Assembly (NCBI GenBank): GCA_902363145.1
Contig: CABIZB010000009.1
Coordinates: forward strand, 1 to 64,000
Origin: Oscillospiraceae bacterium
GTDB taxonomy: Bacteria; Bacillota; Clostridia; Oscillospirales; Ruminococcaceae
Length of the DNA: 64,000 bases
Reading direction: 5' to 3'
Position numbers and translations under genes: made by a program
In this document: piece after piece, positions 7,851-15,855 of the stretch
Position numbering within the stretch: the stretch's first letter is position 1
How the letters are laid out: each line of letters begins with the position of its first letter
The notes under the pieces: generated by a model
Database searches by the model: none
Told to the model about the DNA's origin: nothing
Seen by the model: the letters and a program-made list of their open reading frames with translations, nothing else

Positions 7851-10427
7851 ATGAAACAAATTGTTATCGGTATGACTGCCCACGCCGATTCGGGCAAGAC
7901 TACCCTTTCCGAAGCCCTGTTATACCTTTCGGGCGAGATACGCAAGCAGGGCAGAGTAGATCACGGCGATGCTTTTCTTGACACCCACTCCATTGAACGC
8001 AGCCGTGGCATAACCGTATTTTCCAAGCAGGCTGTTATCCACGGTGATGACGCTGTATTTACTCTCCTTGACACCCCGGGGCACACGGATTTCTCCGCTG
8101 AGGCCGAACGTGCGCTGTCGGTAGTGGACTATGCTGTTCTGGTGATAAGCGGCACTGACGGCGTTCAGAGCCACACGGAAACTCTCTGGCGGCTGCTGGG
8201 CAAATATAATAAGCCCGTGTTTATTTTCGTAAACAAGATGGACATTTCTCAGTTCGACCGTGATTATATCTTATCCGACCTGAGAAAGCATTTATCCGAC
8301 AAGATCGCTGATTTTTCCGTTTCGGACGATGACCGCAACGGTGAGCTTGCGCTTCTCAGCGAAAGTCTTATGAACGAATATCTTGAAACGGACGCTCTTA
8401 CCGATGAGAGCATTGCCCGTGATATTGCAGAGCGTGGCATTTTCCCATGCTGGTTCGGCTCTGCTCTGAAGCTGAAAGGTGCCCGTGAGCTGATGACGGG
8501 CTTGGAAAAGTTCACTCTAATGCCCGAATACGGCGCCGATTTCGGCGCAAGGGTATATAAGATAACCTCGGAGGGTGGGGCACGGCTCACTCACATGAAG
8601 ATAACCGGCGGCGTTCTGCGTGTAAAGGACGCTGTGGGCGAGGGCAAGGTGAACCAGATACGGATATATTCGGGCGCAAAGTTCAGCGCTGTGAATGAAG
8701 CTCCCGCAGGCACGCTTTGCGCTGTGACGGGTCTTGCGGACACCTTTGCGGGGCAGGGGCTGGGCGCTGAAAGCGAAGCGGACGACCCTGTTATCGAGCC
8801 TGTTCTCACCTACCGTGTGCTGTTTCCCGCTGACATTGACCCCCACGATATGCTTGACAAAATGCGTTTGCTTGAAGAGGAAGACCCCCAGCTCCATGTG
8901 GTATGGAACGAACAGCTGGGCGAGATACATCTGCGGCTCATGGGCAAGATTCAGCTGGAGATACTCCGCACGCTGATAGCGGAGCGATTCGGCATTGATG
9001 CGGATTTTGACCATGGCAGCATAGCATACAAGGAGACAATCTCCGCTCCCGCTGTGGGCATAGGTCACTATGAGCCGCTGCGCCATTATGCGGAGGTACA
9101 TCTGCTGCTGGAGCCGCTTGAGCAGGGCAGCGGACTGGTATTTGCCTCCGACTGCTCCGAGGACGTACTGGGGCAGAACTGGCAGAGGCTGGTCATATCG
9201 CTGCTGAAAGCCACGACTCTCACGGGAGTTCTCACAAACTCCCCTCTTACGGACATGAAGATGACCCTTGTGGCAGGCAGGGCGCACATAAAGCACACCG
9301 AGGGCGGAGATTTCCGTCAGGCGGCGTACAGGGCGCTGAGAATGGGTCTGAAAAGCACTCAGAGCGTACTGCTTGAACCCTTCTACAGTTTTCGTCTGGA
9401 AGTGCCCTCCGACTGTGCAGGCAGGGCGATGACTGATATCCGGCGAATGTGCGGCGAGTTCTCCGCTCCCGAGATAATGGGTGAAAATGCTGTGATAACG
9501 GGCACTGTCCCCGTTTCGGAGGCTGCCGATTATCACACTGATGTGGCAGGCTACACCAAGGGCAAGGGGCGCTTTATCTGCGAGCTGAAAGGCTATTTCC
9601 CATGCCACAACTCCGAAAAGGTCATTGCGGACATAGGCTATGACCCTGACAGCGACCTTGAACAGCCTGCGGACAGCATTTTCTGCGCTCACGGTGCAGG
9701 GCATCTTGTAAAATGGAACGAGGTCAAAAGCCATGCTCATGCACAAAGCGGCGTATATCTTGCCGAAGCTGCCGATGATGAGATACAGCTGTCAGTCCGT
9801 GAAACCCAGCTTGTGCGCTCCCGATTTGAGGACGACAAGGAGCTTATGGAGATATTCGAGCGCACATATGGCAAGATAAAGCGTGACCCCATTGCGGCGC
9901 TTCACAGAGACTATGAAAAAGCACCCAAATACAAGCCTTCCCCCGTTCCTACGGGGCCTGCATATCTGCTGGTGGACGGATACAACATAATCTTCTCATG
10001 GGACGAGCTGAAAAAGCTTGCGGAGGATAACCTTGACCTTGCAAGGAGCAGGCTTATCAGCATCATGAGCAATTACCGTGGCTTCCGCCCCTGCGAGGTG
10101 ATAATCGTATTTGACGCATACCGTGTCAAGGGCGACCACAGGGAAGTGGAGCAGACAGGCGGCATTTCCGTTGTATATACCAAGGAAGCGGAAACGGCGG
10201 ATATGTACATTGAAAAAACATCTCACGAGCTGGCAAAGAACAGCCGTGTAAGGGTCGCCACATCGGACGGAGCGGAGCAGATAATCATTCTGGGCAACGG
10301 CGCATACCGTGTCACCGCCTCCGAGCTTCACGACGAAGTGGCTGCCGTTGAAAAGGCAATAAGAGAAATGATCGCCGAAAGACCTATGGCACAAAGGAAC
10401 ATCGGCTCAATAAAAGTAAAGGAATGA
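7851..10427 (+). CDS. EF-G/TetM-like translation GTPase fused to a C-terminal NYN (Rae1/YacP-like) nuclease domain
   Basis: An 858-residue fusion. Residues 1-650 resemble EF-G and TetM-type ribosomal protection proteins: P-loop AHADSGKTT (10-18), DTPGHTD (74-80), NKMD (128-131), followed by domains II to V. A linker leads to a NYN/PIN domain from about residue 706 that begins LLVDGYNI; its likely metal-binding aspartates are 709, 755, 784 and 806. In Bacillus the free homologue Rae1 (YacP) cleaves mRNA in the ribosomal A site, and EF-G/TetM factors also enter the A site, so I infer a ribosome-targeting GTPase that delivers a nuclease. The start at 7851 has AGGAA 8 bases upstream. It leads an operon with bcp and trmO at 4-base gaps. 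True tetracycline resistance is unproven. Confidence 0.82.
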   Translation: MKQIVIGMTAHADSGKTTLSEALLYLSGEIRKQGRVDHGDAFLDTHSIERSRGITVFSKQAVIHGDDAVFTLLDTPGHTDFSAEAERALSVVDYAVLVISGTDGVQSHTETLWRLLGKYNKPVFIFVNKMDISQFDRDYILSDLRKHLSDKIADFSVSDDDRNGELALLSESLMNEYLETDALTDESIARDIAERGIFPCWFGSALKLKGARELMTGLEKFTLMPEYGADFGARVYKITSEGGARLTHMKITGGVLRVKDAVGEGKVNQIRIYSGAKFSAVNEAPAGTLCAVTGLADTFAGQGLGAESEADDPVIEPVLTYRVLFPADIDPHDMLDKMRLLEEEDPQLHVVWNEQLGEIHLRLMGKIQLEILRTLIAERFGIDADFDHGSIAYKETISAPAVGIGHYEPLRHYAEVHLLLEPLEQGSGLVFASDCSEDVLGQNWQRLVISLLKATTLTGVLTNSPLTDMKMTLVAGRAHIKHTEGGDFRQAAYRALRMGLKSTQSVLLEPFYSFRLEVPSDCAGRAMTDIRRMCGEFSAPEIMGENAVITGTVPVSEAADYHTDVAGYTKGKGRFICELKGYFPCHNSEKVIADIGYDPDSDLEQPADSIFCAHGAGHLVKWNEVKSHAHAQSGVYLAEAADDEIQLSVRETQLVRSRFEDDKELMEIFERTYGKIKRDPIAALHRDYEKAPKYKPSPVPTGPAYLLVDGYNIIFSWDELKKLAEDNLDLARSRLISIMSNYRGFRPCEVIIVFDAYRVKGDHREVEQTGGISVVYTKEAETADMYIEKTSHELAKNSRVRVATSDGAEQIIILGNGAYRVTASELHDEVAAVEKAIREMIAERPMAQRNIGSIKVKE

Positions 10428-10431
10428 TATT

Positions 10432-10890
10432 ATGCTGAGTGAGAACACAAAAGCCCCCGATTTCACCCTCTGCGACAAGGACGGAAAGACCTATTCCCTG
10501 TCGGATTTTGCAGGCAGGAAGCTGGTGCTTTATTTTTACCCCAGAGACAACACTCCCGGCTGCACAAGGCAGGCGTGCGCATTTGCAGCCGCATACAACG
10601 ACTTCCGCACCATGGACGTACAGGTGGTGGGCATAAGCAAGGACAGCGCCGCCTCCCACGCAAAATTTGCGGAGAAATACGATCTGCCGTTCATTCTTCT
10701 GTCCGACCCTGAGCTTTCCGCCATAAAGGCTTATGACGTATGGCAGGAAAAGAAAAACTACGGCAAGGTATCCATGGGCGTTGTGCGAACGACATATGTC
10801 ATTGACGAAAACGGCATTATCATAAAAACCATGCCAAAGGTAAAGCCCGACACCAACGCTGCTGAGATAATCGCTTTCCTTAAAGGGTGA
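10432..10890 (+). CDS. bcp: thiol peroxidase, Bcp/PrxQ peroxiredoxin
   Basis: A cytoplasmic peroxiredoxin that reduces hydroperoxides using thioredoxin. The 152 residues show the AhpC/TSA fold with DFTLCDKDGK at the N-terminus and the active site DNTPGCTRQACAF: peroxidatic Cys44 and resolving Cys49, the five-residue spacing typical of Bcp. The YVIDENGII strand near 120 is also typical. It sits 4 bases after the EF-G/NYN gene and 4 bases before trmO, so the three are probably translated together. Confidence 0.93.
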   Translation: MLSENTKAPDFTLCDKDGKTYSLSDFAGRKLVLYFYPRDNTPGCTRQACAFAAAYNDFRTMDVQVVGISKDSAASHAKFAEKYDLPFILLSDPELSAIKAYDVWQEKKNYGKVSMGVVRTTYVIDENGIIIKTMPKVKPDTNAAEIIAFLKG

Positions 10891-10894
10891 CGAT

Positions 10895-11578
10895 ATGCCT
10901 GAGATAAAGATAATAGCACACATTGAAAACGACTTTACCGAGAAATTCGGCATACCCCGTCAGAGTGGTCTGGCGGACGTTCCCTCTCGCATCGTTTTTG
11001 AGCCTGAGTACCGTGCGGCTGAGGCTTTCAGGGGGCTGGAGGGCTTTTCACATCTGTGGATACTGTGGCTTTTCTCCGAAGCCATGGGTAAGAAATGGTC
11101 GCCCACTGTCCGTCCACCGAGGCTTGGGGGAAACACAAGAATGGGCGTTTTTGCCACACGCTCGCCTTTCCGTCCAAACTCCATAGGGCTTTCCTCGGTG
11201 AAGATAACGGGCATTGACCTTAACTCCCCCGACGGCCCTGTGATAACCGTAACGGGGGCGGACATTATGAACGGCACGCCCATAATCGACATAAAGCCCT
11301 ATCTTGCCTACACCGATTCCCACCCGGAGGCGCTTTCGGGCTTTGCACTTACGGACAGGTCGGACATTCTTACGGTGGATTTTCCGCCTGAGCTGCTTGA
11401 AAAAGTTCCCGAGGAAAAGCGTCATGGGCTTATAAAAATTCTGGCGCAGGATCCCCGTCCCTCTTATCAGAACTCCCCCGAAAAGGAATACGCCATGAGC
11501 TTCGGCGGGTTTGATGTTTCTTTCACTGTTGACGGAAGCGAGCTTTATGTTAAGGGGATAACGGTGATTAGCAGATAA
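10895..11578 (+). CDS. trmO: tRNA (t6A37) N6-methyltransferase TrmO
   Basis: TrmO (TsaA/VirR-like) uses S-adenosylmethionine to methylate t6A37 in threonine tRNAs. Diagnostic motifs are FSHLWILWLF (about 49-58) and the TRSPFRPNSIGLS signature (about 88-100), followed by DIKPYLAYTDS. The 227 residues include a C-terminal domain with the DPRPSYQ motif, as in the longer TrmO forms. It closes the operon with the EF-G/NYN fusion and bcp, so two of three genes act on translation. Confidence 0.92.
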   Translation: MPEIKIIAHIENDFTEKFGIPRQSGLADVPSRIVFEPEYRAAEAFRGLEGFSHLWILWLFSEAMGKKWSPTVRPPRLGGNTRMGVFATRSPFRPNSIGLSSVKITGIDLNSPDGPVITVTGADIMNGTPIIDIKPYLAYTDSHPEALSGFALTDRSDILTVDFPPELLEKVPEEKRHGLIKILAQDPRPSYQNSPEKEYAMSFGGFDVSFTVDGSELYVKGITVISR

Positions 11579-11586
11579 ATTTTTGA

Positions 11587-12435
11587 CTATTCGCTTTTTC
11601 TATGCAGCTGACGATATTCTTTTGGCGTCATATTTTCGTGCTTTTTAAAAACGGTGCAGAAATATCCGCTGTCCGAAAAGCCTGACATTGACGATATTTC
11701 GTTGATCGGCATATCCGTTTCGGACAATAGTTTTTTCGCTTCCAGCAGTCTGCGGCAGGTTATGTATTCATTCGGACGGATATTCATTGTCCGCCTGAAT
11801 ATCCTGCACAGATACTGCTGTGAAACCCCTGATATATCCGCAAGCTCGGAGACTGAAAAATCTCTGCGGAAATTATCGTCAATGAAATTCAGAGCGGGCA
11901 TAAGTATTTCCGAGCGGCAGGTCTGTTCTGTCATACTTCCCGATGAAGCAAGTCTGTGATATTCCAGAATGTATTGATATACAAGCCCCGCACAGGTGTA
12001 ATTGCCGTGTATCTTATCGGTCTTGAGCGCCACGAACATTTTGTTGTACAGCCCCTGCATTTCTTCCAAACTGTCCGGAATTATTGCAGAGGGCTTTTTC
12101 ATATCAAGCTCATTCAGCAGCTTATCACAGCCAAAGCCGTCAAACACTACCCAACGCACGTCCCATCTCTTATCATCGGGATAATATTCGTGGGGATAAT
12201 ATGCAGGCAGGAAAAAGAAGCATCTGTCGGGGATCTTAACGGACATATCATCAAATTCAAGCGTTCCGCCGCCTTCGGCAGAGAAAAGTATCTGATGCCA
12301 GCAATAACCTTCGGGACGGGAGATATGTTCCTGAAATTCTGTTCCGCCTATTCCCGCAAGATACACAGGCAGGTCTTTTACCTGTCCGATATAAGGATAA
12401 AAATACTGATTTATCTTAGCAGACATACCGCACAC
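11587..12435 (-). CDS. AraC-family transcriptional regulator
   Basis: A 282-residue regulator. The N-terminal half is a cupin-like sensing domain (EGYCWHQILF, then FFLPAYYPHEYYPD near 70-85). The C-terminal 100 residues carry two helix-turn-helix units: FSVSELADISGVSQQYLCRI and INEISSMSGFSDSGYFCTVFKKH, ending in the family signature MTPKEYRQ. It is divergent from the GH44 gene at 12658, with a 220-base shared control region, so it is likely to sense a sugar and switch that gene. GGAG at 12441-12444 precedes the start. Confidence 0.88.
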   Translation of the reverse strand: MCGMSAKINQYFYPYIGQVKDLPVYLAGIGGTEFQEHISRPEGYCWHQILFSAEGGGTLEFDDMSVKIPDRCFFFLPAYYPHEYYPDDKRWDVRWVVFDGFGCDKLLNELDMKKPSAIIPDSLEEMQGLYNKMFVALKTDKIHGNYTCAGLVYQYILEYHRLASSGSMTEQTCRSEILMPALNFIDDNFRRDFSVSELADISGVSQQYLCRIFRRTMNIRPNEYITCRRLLEAKKLLSETDMPINEISSMSGFSDSGYFCTVFKKHENMTPKEYRQLHRKSE

Positions 12436-12593
12436 TCCTTTATAATAAGGATAACTCAGTATGCGGGAAAAGTCAATATGATTGTAATATTTTAAATAGC
12501 ATTTTACTGTAGATCTGCGTTATTATTTAAGCTGCAAAAGAATTATTTTGTTTTTTGAAACTAAATCCGAATTTTGGGAGTGATAATTTAAAA

Positions 12594-12622
12594 TTGACTT
12601 GAAATGCTGAAAATGTTATAAT
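12594..12622 (+). promoter_or_regulatory. promoter of the GH44 gene
   Basis: TTGACT (12594-12599) and TATAAT (12617-12622) with a 17-base spacer; a GGGGGAG ribosome site follows at 12643-12649. Confidence 0.75.
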
Positions 12623-12657
12623 CAAGCTATAATAAAACTTATGGGGGAGAGTGTCAA

Positions 12658-14316
12658 ATGAAAATAAAAAAGCTTGCGGCTGCGGTTATTGCAGTCATTA
12701 TATGCGGAGCATTTTCTCAGACAGCATACTGTGAAGATGCTGCCGCAAATGTAAATGTTTATCCGTCAGAAGATCATAAAAACATCTCTCCGTATATTTA
12801 TGGCGTAAACAGCGGTGTTGATCTGAACACAGTGTCGGCAAAGTCATTCCGTCTGGGCGGAAACAGAATGTCTGCTTACAACTGGGAAAACAATATGTCC
12901 AATGCAGGCTCCGACTGGAAGAATATGTCCGACATGAACCTTATTTCATCTGCCGCTGAACAGTTCAGGCGTGTTCCGGGCGGGGCGGCACTGAACGCTT
13001 CCTATGAAGCGCAGAACGGAAATGTGCCATACACACTGCTTACTCTGCAAATGCTTGGATATGTTGCATCATCAAAAAAGGGACAGGTAAACGAGGATAT
13101 GGCTGCGCCGTCCGAATACTGGAAAAAGGTCGTTAACCGCAAGAACGGCGAGCTTTCATCAGAACCCGACAAAAAGGACGATTATGTTTACACAGACGAA
13201 TATCTGAATTATCTTATTGAAAAGATAGGCAAATCGGACAGCGAGACAGGCTTCAAAGCGTATGCTCTGGACAATGAGCCTGCGCTGTGGCATTCAACGC
13301 ACAGCCGTGTACAGACAGAACCGCTCAAATGCTCCGAACTTATTGAAAAATCCGTTGATCTTGCTTCGCTTGTAAAGGAAACAGACAGCGGTGCGGAAGT
13401 GTTCGGACCGTCGCTTTTCGGTTATTCTGCGTATGATTCCCTTGCAGGCGCTCCCGACTGGGCAGAGCTTAAAGCCGCAAATAATTACCGCTGGTTTATT
13501 GACTATTATCTTGATGAAATGCACAAAGCTGAATCGGAAAGCGGCACACGTTTGCTTGATGTGCTTGATATTCACTACTACACCGAGGCAAAGGGAGAGT
13601 GTGGGGAACGTTCCTGCAGTCATTATGACAATGACGGCTGTGTAAAAGCACGGCTTGACAGCGTTCGTTCGCTGTATGATGAAAATTATCACGAGGACAG
13701 CTGGATAACCGATACCGGAGCGGTGTTCTTTCCGCTTCTTCCGAATATTCAGGAGTCAATAGACAAATATTATCCCGGCACAAAAATAGCTTTTACAGAG
13801 TACAATTTCGGCGGCGGAGATCATATTTCCGGTGCGGTAGCGCAGGCTGATACCCTTGGGATTTTTGCAAAGTACGGTGTATATTTTGCAACGATATGGT
13901 CATTTGACCAAAATGAATATCAGCTTGCCGCAATGAATATGTTCACAAATTATGACGGAGCAGGAAACGGGTTCGGCGACACTCTTGTTAAAAGCGAGTG
14001 CGATAATGACAATATTTCCGTTTATTCTTCCATTGACGGTGAGGGCGAAGACACTGTGAAAATTATCATCACGAGCCATGATCTGCACAATGAAACTCCC
14101 GTGAATATCAAGCTTTCATCAGACAGCAGATATGCCGATGCGGAGGTATATGCTCTTTACGGAGACAGCACGGAAATACACAGGCTTGACGACACAAGAA
14201 AAATAAAAGACAACAGCATTTCGATTGACATAAAGCCCCTTTCCGTGACGGAGATAGTTATTCGCTCCGACAAAAAAGTGATGTTCCTGTTATTGCTGTG
14301 TGTGCTGCGGCTTTGA
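12658..14316 (+). CDS. GH44 endo-glucanase/xyloglucanase, secreted; membrane anchor out of frame
   Basis: The 552-residue product begins with a signal peptide cut near residue 25. The catalytic domain has the GH44 pattern FRLGGNRMSAYNWENN (64-79), the acid/base glutamate in LDNEPALW (Glu207) and the nucleophile in FTEYNFGGG (Glu381). The family cleaves beta-1,4 bonds in cellulose and xyloglucan outside the cell. The frame ends with 12 odd hydrophobic residues after an A6 run at 14272-14277. In the -1 frame the sequence continues DVPVIAVCAAALIAVGAG to KKRGK and a stop at 14364-14366, a typical membrane anchor with basic tail. So either the anchor is lost, or slippage yields two forms, or there is a homopolymer error. 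Its regulator is probably the divergent AraC gene. Confidence 0.88.
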   Translation: MKIKKLAAAVIAVIICGAFSQTAYCEDAAANVNVYPSEDHKNISPYIYGVNSGVDLNTVSAKSFRLGGNRMSAYNWENNMSNAGSDWKNMSDMNLISSAAEQFRRVPGGAALNASYEAQNGNVPYTLLTLQMLGYVASSKKGQVNEDMAAPSEYWKKVVNRKNGELSSEPDKKDDYVYTDEYLNYLIEKIGKSDSETGFKAYALDNEPALWHSTHSRVQTEPLKCSELIEKSVDLASLVKETDSGAEVFGPSLFGYSAYDSLAGAPDWAELKAANNYRWFIDYYLDEMHKAESESGTRLLDVLDIHYYTEAKGECGERSCSHYDNDGCVKARLDSVRSLYDENYHEDSWITDTGAVFFPLLPNIQESIDKYYPGTKIAFTEYNFGGGDHISGAVAQADTLGIFAKYGVYFATIWSFDQNEYQLAAMNMFTNYDGAGNGFGDTLVKSECDNDNISVYSSIDGEGEDTVKIIITSHDLHNETPVNIKLSSDSRYADAEVYALYGDSTEIHRLDDTRKIKDNSISIDIKPLSVTEIVIRSDKKVMFLLLLCVLRL

Positions 14317-14397
14317 TTGCTGTCGGTGCAGGTGTTTGTATCGCTTTGAAAAAGCGGGGAAAGTAATGTGGGCTTTTGAGAAAAAATTTTAAGCTTA

Positions 14398-14434
14398 AAA
14401 GAGAGCTGAGTTTATCGGCTCTCTTTTTTGTTGT
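14398..14434 (+). terminator. intrinsic terminator after GH44
   Basis: AAAGAGAGC and GGCTCTCTTT form the stem, followed by a T-run. Confidence 0.8.
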
Positions 14435-14449
14435 TTGGCAGGGGCTTCA

Positions 14450-14540
14450 TACTAATCACCAATAAAACTATAGACAAAAAATCATCGCATAATCCATATA
14501 CGCAAGATTATGCTCAATTTTTTGTATAGTTTTTAATAGT
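14450..14540 (-). repeat. MITE B copy 2 (reversed, one end truncated)
   Basis: It begins TACTAATCACCAATAAAACT and matches the reverse complement of the other copies, but the distal TGGTGCTT block is missing near 14535, leaving only AGT of the end. Confidence 0.8.
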
Positions 14541-14589
14541 CCGCTTTTCTTTTTTATTTCATCGTGCCGCCATTTTTATTTATTTGCTA

Positions 14590-14618
14590 TTGATTATCAT
14601 TTTCAGATGTGCTATAAT
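14590..14618 (+). promoter_or_regulatory. promoter of the rpiB operon
   Basis: TTGATT (14590-14595) and TATAAT (14613-14618), 17-base spacer. Confidence 0.7.
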
Positions 14619-14685
14619 AAATATATATTTCTTATTGCAGGGCACATATCTGCTCTGCTGTAATATCCCGAAAGGAATGATAATA

Positions 14686-15123
14686 ATGATAGCTATTGGA
14701 AGCGATCACGCCGGCTTCGCTCTGAAGCAGGAGGTTGTTAAATATCTCAAGGAAAAAGGCATTGAAATAAAGGAAATGGGCTGCATGGACGGCACAAGCT
14801 GCGATTATCCCATGGTTGCCAAGGAAGTTTGCGCTGAGGTAACAAGCGGCAATGCCGAGCTTGCTATCCTCGTCTGCGGAACAGGTCTGGGCATATCCAT
14901 GGCTGCAAACAAGTGCAAGGGCATAAGAGCTGCTGTCTGCACCGACTGCTACATGGCCAAGTACACCCGTCTCCACAATGACGCAAACGTTCTCTGCATG
15001 GGCGGAAGAGTTATCGGCCCCGGTCTCGCATGCGAGATAGTTGACGCTTTCCTCTCCAACAGCTTTGAGGGCGGCCGCCACCAGCGCAGAATTGACCAGA
15101 TCACCGCTATAGAAAACGAATAA
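14686..15123 (+). CDS. rpiB: ribose-5-phosphate isomerase B
   Basis: RpiB interconverts ribose-5-phosphate and ribulose-5-phosphate. The 145 residues carry [10 protein letters not shown] at the N-terminus, the active-site cysteine region [17 protein letters not shown] (about 61-77) and a late [10 protein letters not shown]. The start at 14686 is 9 bases after AAAGGA; an earlier ATG at 14677 overlaps that site. The upp gene follows after 20 bases, suggesting a phosphoribosyl/nucleotide supply operon. It also links to the pentose pathway fed by the xylan genes elsewhere in the window. Confidence 0.95.
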   Translation: MIAIGSDHAGFALKQEVVKYLKEKGIEIKEMGCMDGTSCDYPMVAKEVCAEVTSGNAELAILVCGTGLGISMAANKCKGIRAAVCTDCYMAKYTRLHNDANVLCMGGRVIGPGLACEIVDAFLSNSFEGGRHQRRIDQITAIENE

Positions 15124-15143
15124 TATTCACGGAGGAATTTATT

Positions 15144-15779
15144 ATGGAAAATCTCAAGTACACCGTTATTGATCACCCTCTCGTTCAGCACAAGCTTTCT
15201 CTTATGAGAGATGTAAACACCGGTTCCAAGGAGTTCAGGGAGCTGGTTTCCGAGACCTCTATGCTTATGTGCTATGAGGCTATGCGTGATCTGCCTCTCA
15301 AGGAAGTTGATATCCAAACTCCTCTCGGCATTGCAAAGTCCAAGATAATCTCAGGCAGAAAGGTAGCATTCGTGCCTATCCTCCGTTCGGGTCTTGGCAT
15401 GGTTGACGGCGTTATGAGCCTTATCCCTGCTGCAAAGATCGGCCACATCGGCACATTCAGAGATCCTGAGACCACAAACACTGTTGAATACTACTGCAAG
15501 CTTCCCAAGGACATCGCTTCAAGAGATGTTATCATTGCCGACATAATGCTGGCAACAGGCGGAGCTGCTTCCGAGGCTATCAGCCTTGTTAAGAAGGCAG
15601 GCGCAAAGAACGTTAAATTCATGTGCCTCATTGCCAACGAAAAGGGCATTGCAGCGGTAAACAAGGCTCACCCCGATGTTCAGATATACTGCGCAGCTGT
15701 TGACCCTGAGCTTAACGATCAGCTCTACATCGTTCCCGGTCTGGGTGACGCCGGCGACAGAATGTACGGCACTAAGTAA
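15144..15779 (+). CDS. upp: uracil phosphoribosyltransferase
   Basis: Upp makes UMP from uracil and PRPP (salvage). The 211 residues show [13 protein letters not shown] at the start, the [14 protein letters not shown] segment, the PRPP-binding loop (here [14 protein letters not shown]) and the C-terminal uracil-binding [11 protein letters not shown]. The start at 15144 has GGAGGAA upstream. It lies between rpiB and glmS; the 76-base gap to glmS contains no clear terminator. Confidence 0.96.
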   Translation: MENLKYTVIDHPLVQHKLSLMRDVNTGSKEFRELVSETSMLMCYEAMRDLPLKEVDIQTPLGIAKSKIISGRKVAFVPILRSGLGMVDGVMSLIPAAKIGHIGTFRDPETTNTVEYYCKLPKDIASRDVIIADIMLATGGAASEAISLVKKAGAKNVKFMCLIANEKGIAAVNKAHPDVQIYCAAVDPELNDQLYIVPGLGDAGDRMYGTK

Positions 15780-15855
15780 GAATATAAATAACACAGAAAT
15801 ATAAATGCCTAAAGGGGTTCTCTAAAACCTACAGCAAAGAAAGGCAGGTAATAAT

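Noticed and set aside
7851..10427. calling the gene a tetracycline resistance determinant
   Set aside because: Sequence likeness to TetM/EF-G is clear, but the NYN fusion and operon context point to a housekeeping translation role; resistance cannot be claimed.
14271..14277. classic programmed -1 slippery heptamer in GH44
   Set aside because: The frame reads GAC AAA AAA GTG, so the A AAA AAG heptamer is not in the needed phase, and no pseudoknot was evident. Transcript slippage, decay or read error remain, and are reported as such.
15780..15855. glmS ribozyme before glmS
   Set aside because: The 76-base gap is too short for the usual fold and none of the core sequence is present.
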